In this document: piece after piece, positions 10,290 to 18,097 of the stretch | Layout: each line of letters opens with the position of its first letter | How positions within the stretch are numbered: position 1 is the first letter of the stretch | Origin: Lachnospiraceae bacterium | Lineage (GTDB): Bacteria; Bacillota; Clostridia; Lachnospirales; Lachnospiraceae | NCBI GenBank assembly: GCA_024687125.1 | Contig: JAILFA010000033.1 | Coordinates: 62,001 to 126,000, forward strand | Direction of reading: 5' to 3' | Length of the DNA stretch: 64,000 nucleotides | The notes under the pieces: generated by a model | Database searches by the model: none | Told to the model about the DNA's origin: nothing | The model's input: only the letters and a program-made list of their open reading frames with translations | Made by a program: the position numbers and the translations under genes

Positions 10290-10540
10290 AGACAGGCTCC
10301 TTTCAGATCAGACAGAACCCCCGGAAAAATGACCGGCGGGCGTGCGGACACGTCAAAAAGACGCGGTGACGCGATGCATATGCAGTGTTTTTGAAATCCC
10401 GGGAACCGTGAAACGGTACCCTTTCGGTCAGAACGACCTTATGGCAGAATGATAATTTGTGAAAAGTGTTTTGTCAAGGAGAACATGGAAGTGTTATAGT
10501 AAGAAAAGTGAAAATCGCAGCACACGACAGGAGGACAGTC
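10290..10540. other. Divergent intergenic region between PP2C and galK
   Basis: This 251-bp gap holds the upstream region of the minus-strand phosphatase-kinase pair and the galK promoter. A near-perfect inverted repeat lies at 10401-10409/10413-10421 (GGGAACCGT and ACGGTACCC) with no T-run; its role is unknown. No convincing catabolite-repression site was found; two CG-containing stretches near 10410 and 10510 have the wrong spacing. No convincing -35/-10 pair was found on the minus strand. Confidence 0.5.
10471..10500 (+). promoter_or_regulatory. Promoter of galK
   Basis: TTGTCA (10471-10476) and TATAGT (10495-10500) are separated by 18 bp, a good sigma-A type pair, 40 bp before the galK start. 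Confidence 0.7.
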
Positions 10541-11734
10541 ATGGATATCGATAAGCCGGAACAGGAGATCCTTGAAGAACTCAAAGAGGCCTTTGCGGCG
10601 CAGTACGGCGATACACAGGGGGCCCGCTGTTTCTTTGCACCCGGACGCGTAAACCTCATCGGGGAGCATACGGATTACAACGGCGGACACGTCTTTCCGT
10701 GCGCGCTGACGATTGGCACCTATGCCATGGCGCGCAGACGCGGCGACAGGGAGATCCGTTTCCACTCGCTCAACGGCAGCGAGGAGCGGTATATCACCTG
10801 CAGTCTGGATGATCTGGAGCCGGAGGGCAAGAGCGGCTGGACCATGTATCCGCTGGGAGTCGTCTGGACATTTCAGGGACAGGGCATGATCCTGCCGGAG
10901 GGCTTTGAGATGGAGATCTGCGGTAACATCCCTGCGGGTTCAGGGCTTTCCAGTTCCGCGTCTCTTGAAGTGCTGACAGGGTTTGTCCTGAAAAGCCTTT
11001 ACGGGTTTGACGTGGACGGCGTCACACTGGCGAAGATCGGTCAGTATTCCGAGAACAATTACAACGGCATGCAGTGCGGCATCATGGATCAGTTCGCGTC
11101 CGCGATGGGGCTTAAGGATCACGCGATCTTCCTCAACACGGCGGACCTCTCCTATACCTATGCGCCGGTTCTGCTGGAGGGAAAGAAACTGGTCGTCACC
11201 AATACGAATAAAAAGCACAGGCTGACGGACTCCGCCTACAATGACCGCCGGAGTTCCTGCGAACAGGCTCTTAAGGAGCTGCAGGCCGCCGCGCCGATCG
11301 AGAATCTCTGTGATCTGACGCCGGAGCAGTTTACGGTCCTGGAATCCAATATCAGAGATGAAGACAGACGGCGCAAGGCAAAACACGCCATCTATGAGAA
11401 CTATCGGACGCTGCAGGCGGTGGAAGCCCTGCAGAACGGCGATCTGGCGACATTCGGCCAGCTGATGAACGAATCCCATATATCCCTGCGCGATGATTAT
11501 GAAGTCAGCTGCGAGGAACTGGACGTGCTGGCAGAGGAAGCGTGGAAGATCCCCGGTGTGATCGGCGCGCGCATGACGGGCGGCGGCTTCGGGGGATGTA
11601 CGGTCGCGATCGTCGATGACGACGCCGTGGAGACCTATCGGAAACAGGTCGGGGAAGTGTATCTTAAGCGGATCGGCTATGAGGCATCCTTTTACGTTGT
11701 TTCGATCGGCGGAGGACCGAGAGAACTTAAGTGA
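10541..11734 (+). CDS. galK: Galactokinase
   Basis: Galactokinase phosphorylates galactose at C1 with ATP, the first step of the Leloir pathway, in the cytoplasm. The 397-residue protein is full length. It shows the family signature GRVNLIGEHTDYNGG near residue 35, the GHMP ATP-binding motif GNIPAGSGLSSSASLEV, and the C-terminal GARMTGGGFGGCTVAIV. The chosen ATG at 10541 has AGGAGG eight bases upstream; the upstream in-frame codons lie within the promoter. galT and galE are not in the window, so the gene stands alone. Its stop codon opens the second 77-bp hairpin element. Confidence 0.97.
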   Translation: MDIDKPEQEILEELKEAFAAQYGDTQGARCFFAPGRVNLIGEHTDYNGGHVFPCALTIGTYAMARRRGDREIRFHSLNGSEERYITCSLDDLEPEGKSGWTMYPLGVVWTFQGQGMILPEGFEMEICGNIPAGSGLSSSASLEVLTGFVLKSLYGFDVDGVTLAKIGQYSENNYNGMQCGIMDQFASAMGLKDHAIFLNTADLSYTYAPVLLEGKKLVVTNTNKKHRLTDSAYNDRRSSCEQALKELQAAAPIENLCDLTPEQFTVLESNIRDEDRRRKAKHAIYENYRTLQAVEALQNGDLATFGQLMNESHISLRDDYEVSCEELDVLAEEAWKIPGVIGARMTGGGFGGCTVAIVDDDAVETYRKQVGEVYLKRIGYEASFYVVSIGGGPRELK

Positions 11735-11808
11735 ACACTTACTCGCGGTACCTCACGCGAGTTAGTGTGAACTTAGTTCCACCGAACGCAGAGAGGTGGA
11801 ACTTCCTA
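11732..11808 (+). repeat. 77-bp intercistronic double-hairpin element, copy B
   Basis: Same 77-bp layout as the copy at 7495. Hairpin 1 is ACACTTACTCGCG (11735-11747) with CGCGAGTTAGTGT (11756-11768), loop GTACCTCA. Hairpin 2 is AGTTCCACC (11775-11783) with GGTGGAACT (11795-11803). It starts with the TGA of galK and ends on the stop codon (TAG on the minus strand, 11806-11808) of the convergent gene, so it exactly fills the space between two stops. There is no T-run, so it is not a standard terminator. Confidence 0.85.
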
Positions 11809-12438
11809 CAGATCTCCGATAGCCTCCTCCAGTTCCCTGACGATCCCATCTCGGGAGAGAGAGTTCAGAGACTGAGCGACCGGCAGGAGAGAGATCATCT
11901 TCTGTCTGCTTTCCTCGGGCGCAAGCCCCAGATGGAAGCGCAGACATTCGATATAGAGATGCCAGCTCTGGGAGATATCCGTGCGCGTGTCGATGGCAAA
12001 AGCAAGAACACGCGCGGCTTCCTGGTAGCGGCCTGACTGAAAGAGTGCCCGGCTCCACTTCTGCAGGGCACGTGCGAGCGTCATGTAATTAGTGTCGTAC
12101 TGGGTAAGGACCGTGATGTTTGCTGTTCCGTAGGCGAGTTTTAAGTCTGTGTTGGAGATCCCGGTGAGATTGACGATGGGTTCACCGATCAGTCCGCGGA
12201 TAAGGCGCTCCGCTTCGAGGGCTTCGGGATCTTCGGGGAGCGCGCCGAAAGGCAGATCTTCCTCGCGGATGCGGATATAGGAAAGATCGTCCAGGCTTTT
12301 TTTGCGGACAAAGTTGGCATCGTGCTCTTTTTTGAAAAAAGCCGCGTTGTCTGCATCCCGCCGGGCATCATTTTTGCGGATGGCATGGCGGATGACGAAC
12401 ACAAAGATAATAAAAACTGTAAATAAAGGCATAAACAT
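11806..12438 (-). CDS. Membrane-anchored TPR-like protein of unknown function
   Basis: I do not recognise a named family. One hydrophobic helix at the very N-terminus (FMPLFTVFIIFVFVIRHAI) is followed by a charged linker and a helical domain. Residues ~135-185 (WSRALFQSGRYQEAARVLAFAI and onward) look like one or two tetratricopeptide repeats. The frame is open to 12483, but the Met at 12438 is preferred: GGTGA lies upstream on the minus strand, and the longer form would overlap the divergent promoter and the start of the next gene. The N-terminus predicts a membrane anchor with a cytoplasmic repeat domain. No function can be given. Confidence 0.7.
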   Translation of the reverse strand: MFMPLFTVFIIFVFVIRHAIRKNDARRDADNAAFFKKEHDANFVRKKSLDDLSYIRIREEDLPFGALPEDPEALEAERLIRGLIGEPIVNLTGISNTDLKLAYGTANITVLTQYDTNYMTLARALQKWSRALFQSGRYQEAARVLAFAIDTRTDISQSWHLYIECLRFHLGLAPEESRQKMISLLPVAQSLNSLSRDGIVRELEEAIGDL

Positions 12439-12446
12439 GGTATAAT
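12438..12446 (+). promoter_or_regulatory. Extended -10 promoter of the VanW-type gene
   Basis: TGG plus TATAAT (12441-12446) is an extended -10 element, 36 bp before the start codon of the VanW-type gene. No good -35 is visible, as is usual for this promoter class. It sits on the start of the divergent gene. Confidence 0.65.
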
Positions 12447-12482
12447 CACCATTTATCAGTAAACAGGACAGAAAAGCAGGCA

Positions 12483-14075
12483 ATGATCATGAAGAACCGA
12501 AGCATATTATATCATAGATCGCGGATACTGGCGAACCTCGCGGCGGCGTGTGCCTTTGCGGGTGCCGTATTTCTTGCGGCCGGCGGGTCGGCGCGGGCGG
12601 CAGCCGCGGATGAAGTCATTCCCGCCGGTATCTATGTCGGACCGGTAGATGTGAGTGGATGTACCGCGAAGGGCGCCAGAGAAAAGGTGGCGGAATTCGT
12701 CAAAGAGGCCGGCACCAGGACCATCACGCTGCACGCGCAGGAAGGGGAGACACAGACCGTTACACCCGGGGAGCTGGGGCTTTCCTGGAGAAATCCCGAA
12801 GTGGTGGACGAGGCTTTTTCCTACGGACACCGCGGCAATGTGGTCAAGCGCTATAAGGAGCTCAAGGATCTGGAACATCATACCCGCACACTGGGACTGC
12901 AGGTCGCGCTTGACGAAAAAAAGGTGGATGCTTATCTTGAGGAGAACGCTGAACGTTATGAACAGGAAGCGGTCGATTATGAACTCCATCGCGTGAACGG
13001 CGAGTTTGTCATCACGGACGGCTGTACCGGCACGCAGCTCGATCAGGAGGGCACCCGCCGCAAGATCCTGAATACCGTTTCCGACGGCTGGGATTTCGAT
13101 GATGCCGAGATCGAGCTTGTGATCGAGGTACAGGAGCCTGTCGGAAGTAAAGAACAGCTGGAGTCTGTCAAAGATGTGCTGGGAACCTTTACCACAAGCT
13201 ATAAGAGTTCCAGCGGCGCCAGAAGCGCCAACGTGGAAAACGGCTGCCGGCTGGCTTCGGATGTGACGCTCTACCCCGGCGATGAATTTTCTGTTCTGCA
13301 GCATATCACACCGTTCACTGAGGAAAACGGATATAAGCTGGCGGCATCCTATCTGCAGGGTCAGGTCGTCGATTCATTTGGCGGCGGGATCTGTCAGGTA
13401 TCGACTACGCTCTACAACGCCGTTCTGCTTTCGGAGCTGGAAGTGACGGAAAGACACTGCCACTCCATGATCGTCAGCTATGTATCTCCTTCGTCGGACG
13501 CGGCGATCGCCGAGAGTGCCAACACGGATTTCCGGTTTGTGAACAACACGGATACGCCGATTTATATCGAGGGACATACAGAGAACAAGACCATGACCTT
13601 TACGATATACGGTAAGGAAACACGTGATCCAGGGCACAAGGTCAGATATGAGAGCGAGACGCTCGAAAAGATCGAGCCGGAGGGCGAGAACATTATTGCG
13701 GACGGGAGCCAGCCCGCCGGAAGCATCACGATCCAGAGCGCGCACCTCGGCTACAAGGCACAGCTATGGAAGATCGTAGAGGAAGACGGCAAGGAAGTAA
13801 GCCGTGAGGTGATCAACAAATCAAATTACAAGCTGGTGCCGCGGACTGCTACCGTGGGAACGGCAACCGATGACCCGGCAGTGGCGGATCGCATCAATCA
13901 GGCGATTGCTTCCGGCTCTATCGATCAGTGCAAGGCGGTGGCGGATGCCGTGCGCGCCGGGGGAGAACTTCCGGAAGTGGCGATGCCGCAGCCGGCACCT
14001 GAGGAGGCGCCGCCGGCACCGGAAAATCCGCCGGCTGAAGCGCCGGCAGAAGAAAATGCGGGGGAAGAAGGATGA
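12483..14075 (+). CDS. Exported VanW-family protein with peptidoglycan-binding-like domain
   Basis: A signal-type hydrophobic segment is at residues ~15-42. Residues ~60-210 match the layout of the PG_binding_4 domain that commonly precedes VanW. The VanW domain (~230-370) has the strong motifs NGCRLASDVTLYPGDEFSV, GGGICQVSTTLYNAVLLSELEV and RHCHSMIVSYV. A Pro/Ala/Glu-rich, low-complexity tail covers the last ~45 residues. VanW proteins occur with some vancomycin clusters and widely in clostridia without resistance; the biochemical role is unknown. No resistance genes are nearby. The ATG at 12489 is a possible alternative start. The stop overlaps the next gene by 4 bp. Confidence 0.88.
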   Translation: MIMKNRSILYHRSRILANLAAACAFAGAVFLAAGGSARAAAADEVIPAGIYVGPVDVSGCTAKGAREKVAEFVKEAGTRTITLHAQEGETQTVTPGELGLSWRNPEVVDEAFSYGHRGNVVKRYKELKDLEHHTRTLGLQVALDEKKVDAYLEENAERYEQEAVDYELHRVNGEFVITDGCTGTQLDQEGTRRKILNTVSDGWDFDDAEIELVIEVQEPVGSKEQLESVKDVLGTFTTSYKSSSGARSANVENGCRLASDVTLYPGDEFSVLQHITPFTEENGYKLAASYLQGQVVDSFGGGICQVSTTLYNAVLLSELEVTERHCHSMIVSYVSPSSDAAIAESANTDFRFVNNTDTPIYIEGHTENKTMTFTIYGKETRDPGHKVRYESETLEKIEPEGENIIADGSQPAGSITIQSAHLGYKAQLWKIVEEDGKEVSREVINKSNYKLVPRTATVGTATDDPAVADRINQAIASGSIDQCKAVADAVRAGGELPEVAMPQPAPEEAPPAPENPPAEAPAEENAGEEG

Positions 14076-14569
14076 GTGAAAGAGAACTGTGGGGGAAGCT
14101 GCTCCCCCTGATCGAAAAGAACTCCAGAATGGGAGTCAAGGAGCTGGCGGTCATGCTGGACGTGTCGGAGACCGATATCGCAAACGCGATGACCCGGATG
14201 GAGGAAGAAGGGATCATCTGCGGATACCACACGATGATCGACTGGTCCAAAACAGATGTCGAAGAAGTCTCCGCGCTGATCGAAGTGCGTGTGACCCCGC
14301 AGAGAGGACAGGGCTTTGACAGTATTGCGGAGAGGATCTACAAGTATCCCGAGGTGACGAGCGTCTATCTGATGAGCGGCGGGTTCGACCTGATGGTGAT
14401 CCTCGAGGGCAAGACACTGCAGGAGGTGGCGTCCTTCGTTTCGATGAAGCTCTCCGCGATGGATTCGATCCTGAGCACCGCCACGCACTTTATCCTCAAG
14501 AAATACAAGGATCACGGAACGATCCTCACGAAAAAATATGAGGATACCAGAGAACAGGTGTCGCCGTGA
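14072..14569 (+). CDS. Lrp/AsnC-family transcriptional regulator
   Basis: This 165-residue protein has an N-terminal winged helix-turn-helix (residues ~5-55, LIEKNSRMGVKELAVMLDVSETDIANAMTRMEEEGII) and a C-terminal RAM-type effector domain (~65-145). That domain contains the AsnC-like core YPEVTSVYLMSGGFDLMVILEG. Family members sense amino acids and assemble as dimers or octamers. It overlaps both the VanW-type gene (4 bp) and the aminotransferase (4 bp), so it is likely translated with the aminotransferase and may respond to that enzyme's substrate or product. The pairing is frequent in Firmicutes. Confidence 0.9.
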   Translation: MSERELWGKLLPLIEKNSRMGVKELAVMLDVSETDIANAMTRMEEEGIICGYHTMIDWSKTDVEEVSALIEVRVTPQRGQGFDSIAERIYKYPEVTSVYLMSGGFDLMVILEGKTLQEVASFVSMKLSAMDSILSTATHFILKKYKDHGTILTKKYEDTREQVSP

Positions 14570-15723
14570 GAAATCCGCTTTCCGAAAAAGTAACCGCGAT
14601 CCGGCCGTCCGGGATCCGCAAGTTTTTTGACATCGTCCAGGAGATGGATGATGCCATCTCGCTGGGTGTCGGCGAACCTGATTTTGACACGCCGTGGCAT
14701 ATCCGCGACGAAGGCATCTATTCGCTTGAGAAGGGCCGTACTTACTACACCTCCAACGCGGGACTCAGGGAACTCAGGGAAGAGATCTGCCGCTACATGA
14801 AGCGCACGCAGAACCTCGACTACCGGCCGATGCAGGAGTGCTTTGTGACGGTCGGCGGATCGGAGGCCATCGACCTTGCCCTGCGCGCGATGGTCAATCC
14901 CGGCGATGAAGTACTGATCCCGCAGCCGTCCTATGTCTCTTATGAACCCTGCGCGGTCCTGGCGGACGCGAAGCCCGTGATCATTGAACTGCAGGGCAAA
15001 GACGATTTCCGCCTGCAGCCGGAACAGATCCTGGAAAAATGCACGGATAAGACCAAGATCCTGGTCATGCCCTATCCCAATAATCCCACGGGCGCTGTGA
15101 TGAGCAGAGAGGATCTGGAAAAGATCGCAGAGGTCGTGCGGCAGAAGGATCTCTATATTATCTCGGATGAGATCTATGGGGAACTCACCTATCGCGGAAA
15201 GCATGTTTCGATCGCGTCGCTCCCCGGTATGAAGGAGCGTACGATCGTGATCGGCGGTTTCTCGAAGGCCTACGCGATGACGGGCTGGCGTCTGGGTTAC
15301 GCGGTCGGTCCCGAGCTCATCATGCAGCAGATGATCAAGATCCATCAGTTCGCGATCATGTGCGCGCCGACGACCAGCCAGTATGCCGGTATTGAGGCCC
15401 TGAGGAACGGCGATGAGGATGTTGCGCAGATGCGTGAGGAGTATGACAGACGCAGACGGTATCTCCTGCACGCGTTTTCGGAGATGGGACTGGAGTGCTT
15501 CGAACCGTTCGGCGCGTTCTACGCGTTTCCGTCCGTTGCCCGCTTTGGAATGACAAGCGAAGAATTCGCGACAAGGCTCCTTACGGAGGAGAAACTGGCG
15601 GTTGTGCCGGGAACCGCGTTCGGAGACAGCGGCGAGGGATATATCCGCATCTCCTACGCCTATTCGCTTGATGATCTCAAGCGCGCCCTCGAGCGCCTGG
15701 AGAGATTTCTGAAAAAGATCTGA
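14566..15723 (+). CDS. PLP-dependent aminotransferase, class I/II
   Basis: This 385-residue fold-type I aminotransferase has TSNAGLRELREEICRYM near the N-terminus, YPNNPTGAVMS, SDEIYGELTY and the PLP-lysine motif GGFSKAYAMTGWRLGYAVGP. The C-terminal arginine lies in EGYIRISYA. The sequence is closest in style to the aspartate/aromatic/PatA-like group; the amino-acid specificity cannot be read from it. It starts with GTG at 14566 overlapping the stop of the Lrp-type gene (GTGA). The gene ends 2 bp before the convergent yhaM, with no terminator visible between. Confidence 0.9.
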   Translation: MRNPLSEKVTAIRPSGIRKFFDIVQEMDDAISLGVGEPDFDTPWHIRDEGIYSLEKGRTYYTSNAGLRELREEICRYMKRTQNLDYRPMQECFVTVGGSEAIDLALRAMVNPGDEVLIPQPSYVSYEPCAVLADAKPVIIELQGKDDFRLQPEQILEKCTDKTKILVMPYPNNPTGAVMSREDLEKIAEVVRQKDLYIISDEIYGELTYRGKHVSIASLPGMKERTIVIGGFSKAYAMTGWRLGYAVGPELIMQQMIKIHQFAIMCAPTTSQYAGIEALRNGDEDVAQMREEYDRRRRYLLHAFSEMGLECFEPFGAFYAFPSVARFGMTSEEFATRLLTEEKLAVVPGTAFGDSGEGYIRISYAYSLDDLKRALERLERFLKKI

Positions 15724-15725
15724 TC

Positions 15726-16661
15726 CTACGGTTTATAGATATTGGATTCAAACAGGCGGCTGTATCCGATCCAACCGCTGCCGTTTCCGGCGGCCAGAGC
15801 CTCTTTAAAGGATTCCAGTTTGGCGTCGGCGTTATCCGCGAGATGCAGAGCCATCGCCTCCATCAGAGCAGGCTTCTTGGGTGAGCCGAACTCATATTCC
15901 CCGTGATGAGCAAGAATACAGTGGATCAGCTTCAGACGCAGATCCTCCGGAAATCCGTCGATCTGCCGGATGGCGTCATCCAGCATTTCCGCGCCGATGA
16001 CGATATGGCCGAGGAACTGCCCTTCATCCGTGTAATCATTGAGCGGAAAATCGGAAAGCTCCCGGATCTTGCCGATGTCGTGACACAGGGCTGCCGTCCG
16101 CAGCAGATCCTTATTGAGGACAGGATACTGCTCGCAGAAGAACATGCAGGTTTTTGTGACGCTCAGCGTGTGCTCCAGCAGGCCGCCGATAAAGCCGTGG
16201 TGCACGGATTTGGCGGCGGAGGACCTTTTAAACGCGCCGGCGATCTGCGTATCTTCGACAAAGAGTATCTCCAGAAGCCGGTGCAGGTGGGGCTCCGTGA
16301 CCAGTGAGATCTGCTGCGCGAGCTCACTGTCCATCTCGGCCGGATCGCGGTCGGAGACCGGGAAGAAATCCGAAGAATTCACATTTTCCGGCTTCACATA
16401 CCGGGCTCTGCGGATACTCAGCTGGAGTGCCCCGTTGAACTGTGTGACCTCGCCGACCACCTCCACATAATCCAGTCCCTGAAAATCGCCGATCCCTTCA
16501 CTGTTGGGCTCCCAGATCTTTGCGTCGATCTGACCGGTCTTGTCCTGCAGGATGCAATTGTCATAGGCCTTGCCGTTCTTGGTGACGGCGCTGGTGCGCT
16601 GGCGGCACAGAAAGACACTGTTTATATGGTCACCCGCCTGAAGATCTTTGATATAGTTCAT
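15726..16661 (-). CDS. yhaM: 3'-5' exoribonuclease YhaM family (OB fold + HD domain)
   Basis: The 311-residue protein is close to the 314 residues of Bacillus YhaM. Residues ~1-95 form an OB-fold nucleic-acid-binding domain (YDNCILQDKTGQIDAKIWEP). Residues ~150-290 form an HD phosphohydrolase domain with HHGFIGGLLEHTLSV and the metal-binding ALCHDIGKI. YhaM trims RNA and single-stranded DNA from the 3' end. Its ATG overlaps the stop of the upstream HtrA-like gene by 4 bp (ATGA), so the two form a minus-strand operon. Confidence 0.92.
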   Translation of the reverse strand: MNYIKDLQAGDHINSVFLCRQRTSAVTKNGKAYDNCILQDKTGQIDAKIWEPNSEGIGDFQGLDYVEVVGEVTQFNGALQLSIRRARYVKPENVNSSDFFPVSDRDPAEMDSELAQQISLVTEPHLHRLLEILFVEDTQIAGAFKRSSAAKSVHHGFIGGLLEHTLSVTKTCMFFCEQYPVLNKDLLRTAALCHDIGKIRELSDFPLNDYTDEGQFLGHIVIGAEMLDDAIRQIDGFPEDLRLKLIHCILAHHGEYEFGSPKKPALMEAMALHLADNADAKLESFKEALAAGNGSGWIGYSRLFESNIYKP

Positions 16662-18058
16662 GGTTCCTCTCCTTCGATCGTGATGCTGAGATTCATTTCT
16701 TCATATGCTTCTGTTCCCCGCCGCTGGATGACGAGCCGCAGTGTTTCCCCGGGGAGGCTGTCTTCAAAGACCGAGACAAAGCCCTCCCAGGAGACGATGT
16801 CCCTTCCCTTGGCCATTGTGATGATATCACCGCTCTGCAGTCCGGCGGTGATGGCGGGTGAATCCACATCGACCTGAAGGATAAAAGCGCCGGAAGGCAG
16901 ATCCAGCTCTCTGGAGAGATCCTCTGTCACACTTGTGCCGTGGATCCCCAGCCGCGGGAGCGGCGTCGCATTTGCCAGATGTTCGATCAGGTTCTTGGTC
17001 TCCGTGATGGAGTATGCCAGAATCCGGTTACTGTCCACACCTTCGACGGGCTCCGGATAGATGATGCCGACGACCTTGCTCTCGTAGTCGATCAGAAAGC
17101 CCGCGGCCTCTCCGCCGCCGTAAATATCGGTCGCGTAGACCTTAAGTGCCTTGTCGGCGAGGTCTATGGGGAGCTTCTCCGAGGAAATGATCCCGTAGGA
17201 GACCGACGGATAGACGCCCACAGGGCTTCCGACAGCCACCACCGGCGTTCCTGTAAGTGAAGAGGACAGCGTCGAACCGAGAGTCGCGACCTTGATCAGA
17301 CCGGCCGTCTGTGATGACAGAAGGCGTTTCGGAACAGACAGTACCATCAGTCCGGAATCCTCGTCTGTCATTTTGACAGAGGCGTTGAGAACCTCGCTGT
17401 TTGCGAAGCGTACCAGAAACTCCGCGTCACTTTGCAGGACAGAAGCATAGGTCAGGATCAGATAGTCGATCCCGTTGTCGGCAACGATGAGACCGGGCGC
17501 ATCATTCCCGCGTTCGATGGTGCCGCCGACAAAATCGGTCTCCTCCTTCACGGTGCGCACCAGGACCAGAGAAGGATTGATGGCGGAGGAGAGCTGCTTG
17601 AGCGAACGATACAGTTCCTCGGCCGCTTTTTCATCCATGGAGACGCGGGACAGGGCGAAATCGACGGCGCTGTTGATGCGATCCTGCTCGGAGGCTTCAA
17701 TGCTTGCCTGAATGGATTCCGCGACACTCTGCTCCTGTGCGCTCATGATCTCGGCATCATCCGCATAGAGATCCTCCGGCTGGATCTCGTCGTCCGACGT
17801 GGGAAAAGTGATCGGCAGCGGTTCTTCCTCCTTGGGCGGAGTCAGCCTTTCCGAGATAAAGGGCTCCAGGATCAGAAAGGAGAGACTGGCGACCGTGCCG
17901 AAGACAACAGCAAGAAGCGCTGTCACCAGTGTGCGGCGAAAGAGCTTCTTCTTGTTGATGGGCCGTGCCTTGATCTGCTCCCGGATGAAAGCGGTGTCGT
18001 TTTCCGTCAGGGGAGAAACCGGTGTCTCCTGCGTGTTTTCTTCGTTCATATTGATCAT
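16658..18058 (-). CDS. HtrA/DegP-like membrane protein lacking the catalytic triad (pseudoprotease)
   Basis: The 466-residue protein has the order of surface HtrA proteins: cytoplasmic N-terminus, one membrane helix (~43-65), linker, trypsin-like domain (~150-350) and C-terminal PDZ domain (~365-455, with GLQSGDIITMAKGRDIVSWEGFV). All three catalytic positions are changed. ILTNNHVV of active enzymes corresponds to ILTYASVL (His to Ser), the DLAVL stretch to GLMVL (Asp to Gly), and GNSGGPL to GEAAGFL (Ser to Ala). It should not cleave peptide bonds and may act as a binding or sensing protein. It precedes yhaM with a 4-bp overlap. A second Met at 18049 is an alternative start. Confidence 0.85.
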   Translation of the reverse strand: MINMNEENTQETPVSPLTENDTAFIREQIKARPINKKKLFRRTLVTALLAVVFGTVASLSFLILEPFISERLTPPKEEEPLPITFPTSDDEIQPEDLYADDAEIMSAQEQSVAESIQASIEASEQDRINSAVDFALSRVSMDEKAAEELYRSLKQLSSAINPSLVLVRTVKEETDFVGGTIERGNDAPGLIVADNGIDYLILTYASVLQSDAEFLVRFANSEVLNASVKMTDEDSGLMVLSVPKRLLSSQTAGLIKVATLGSTLSSSLTGTPVVAVGSPVGVYPSVSYGIISSEKLPIDLADKALKVYATDIYGGGEAAGFLIDYESKVVGIIYPEPVEGVDSNRILAYSITETKNLIEHLANATPLPRLGIHGTSVTEDLSRELDLPSGAFILQVDVDSPAITAGLQSGDIITMAKGRDIVSWEGFVSVFEDSLPGETLRLVIQRRGTEAYEEMNLSITIEGEEP

Positions 18059-18080
18059 TTTACCATGAATTCGAAACTCG

Positions 18081-18089
18081 TGCTATAAT
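18081..18089 (+). promoter_or_regulatory. Extended -10 promoter of mutS2, predicting a leaderless mRNA
   Basis: TGC plus TATAAT (18084-18089) ends only 8 bp before the mutS2 ATG. Transcription would start at about the start codon. No Shine-Dalgarno sequence lies upstream, which fits leaderless translation. Confidence 0.6.
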
Positions 18090-18097
18090 GAAGTGTT

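Noticed and set aside
10400-10530. CcpA (cre) site upstream of galK
   Set aside because: Candidates TGAAACGG and TGAAAATCG have the CG at the wrong distance from TG.
12483-14075. Vancomycin resistance cluster because of VanW
   Set aside because: No vanHAX, vanY or vanRS nearby; VanW-domain proteins are common in clostridia.
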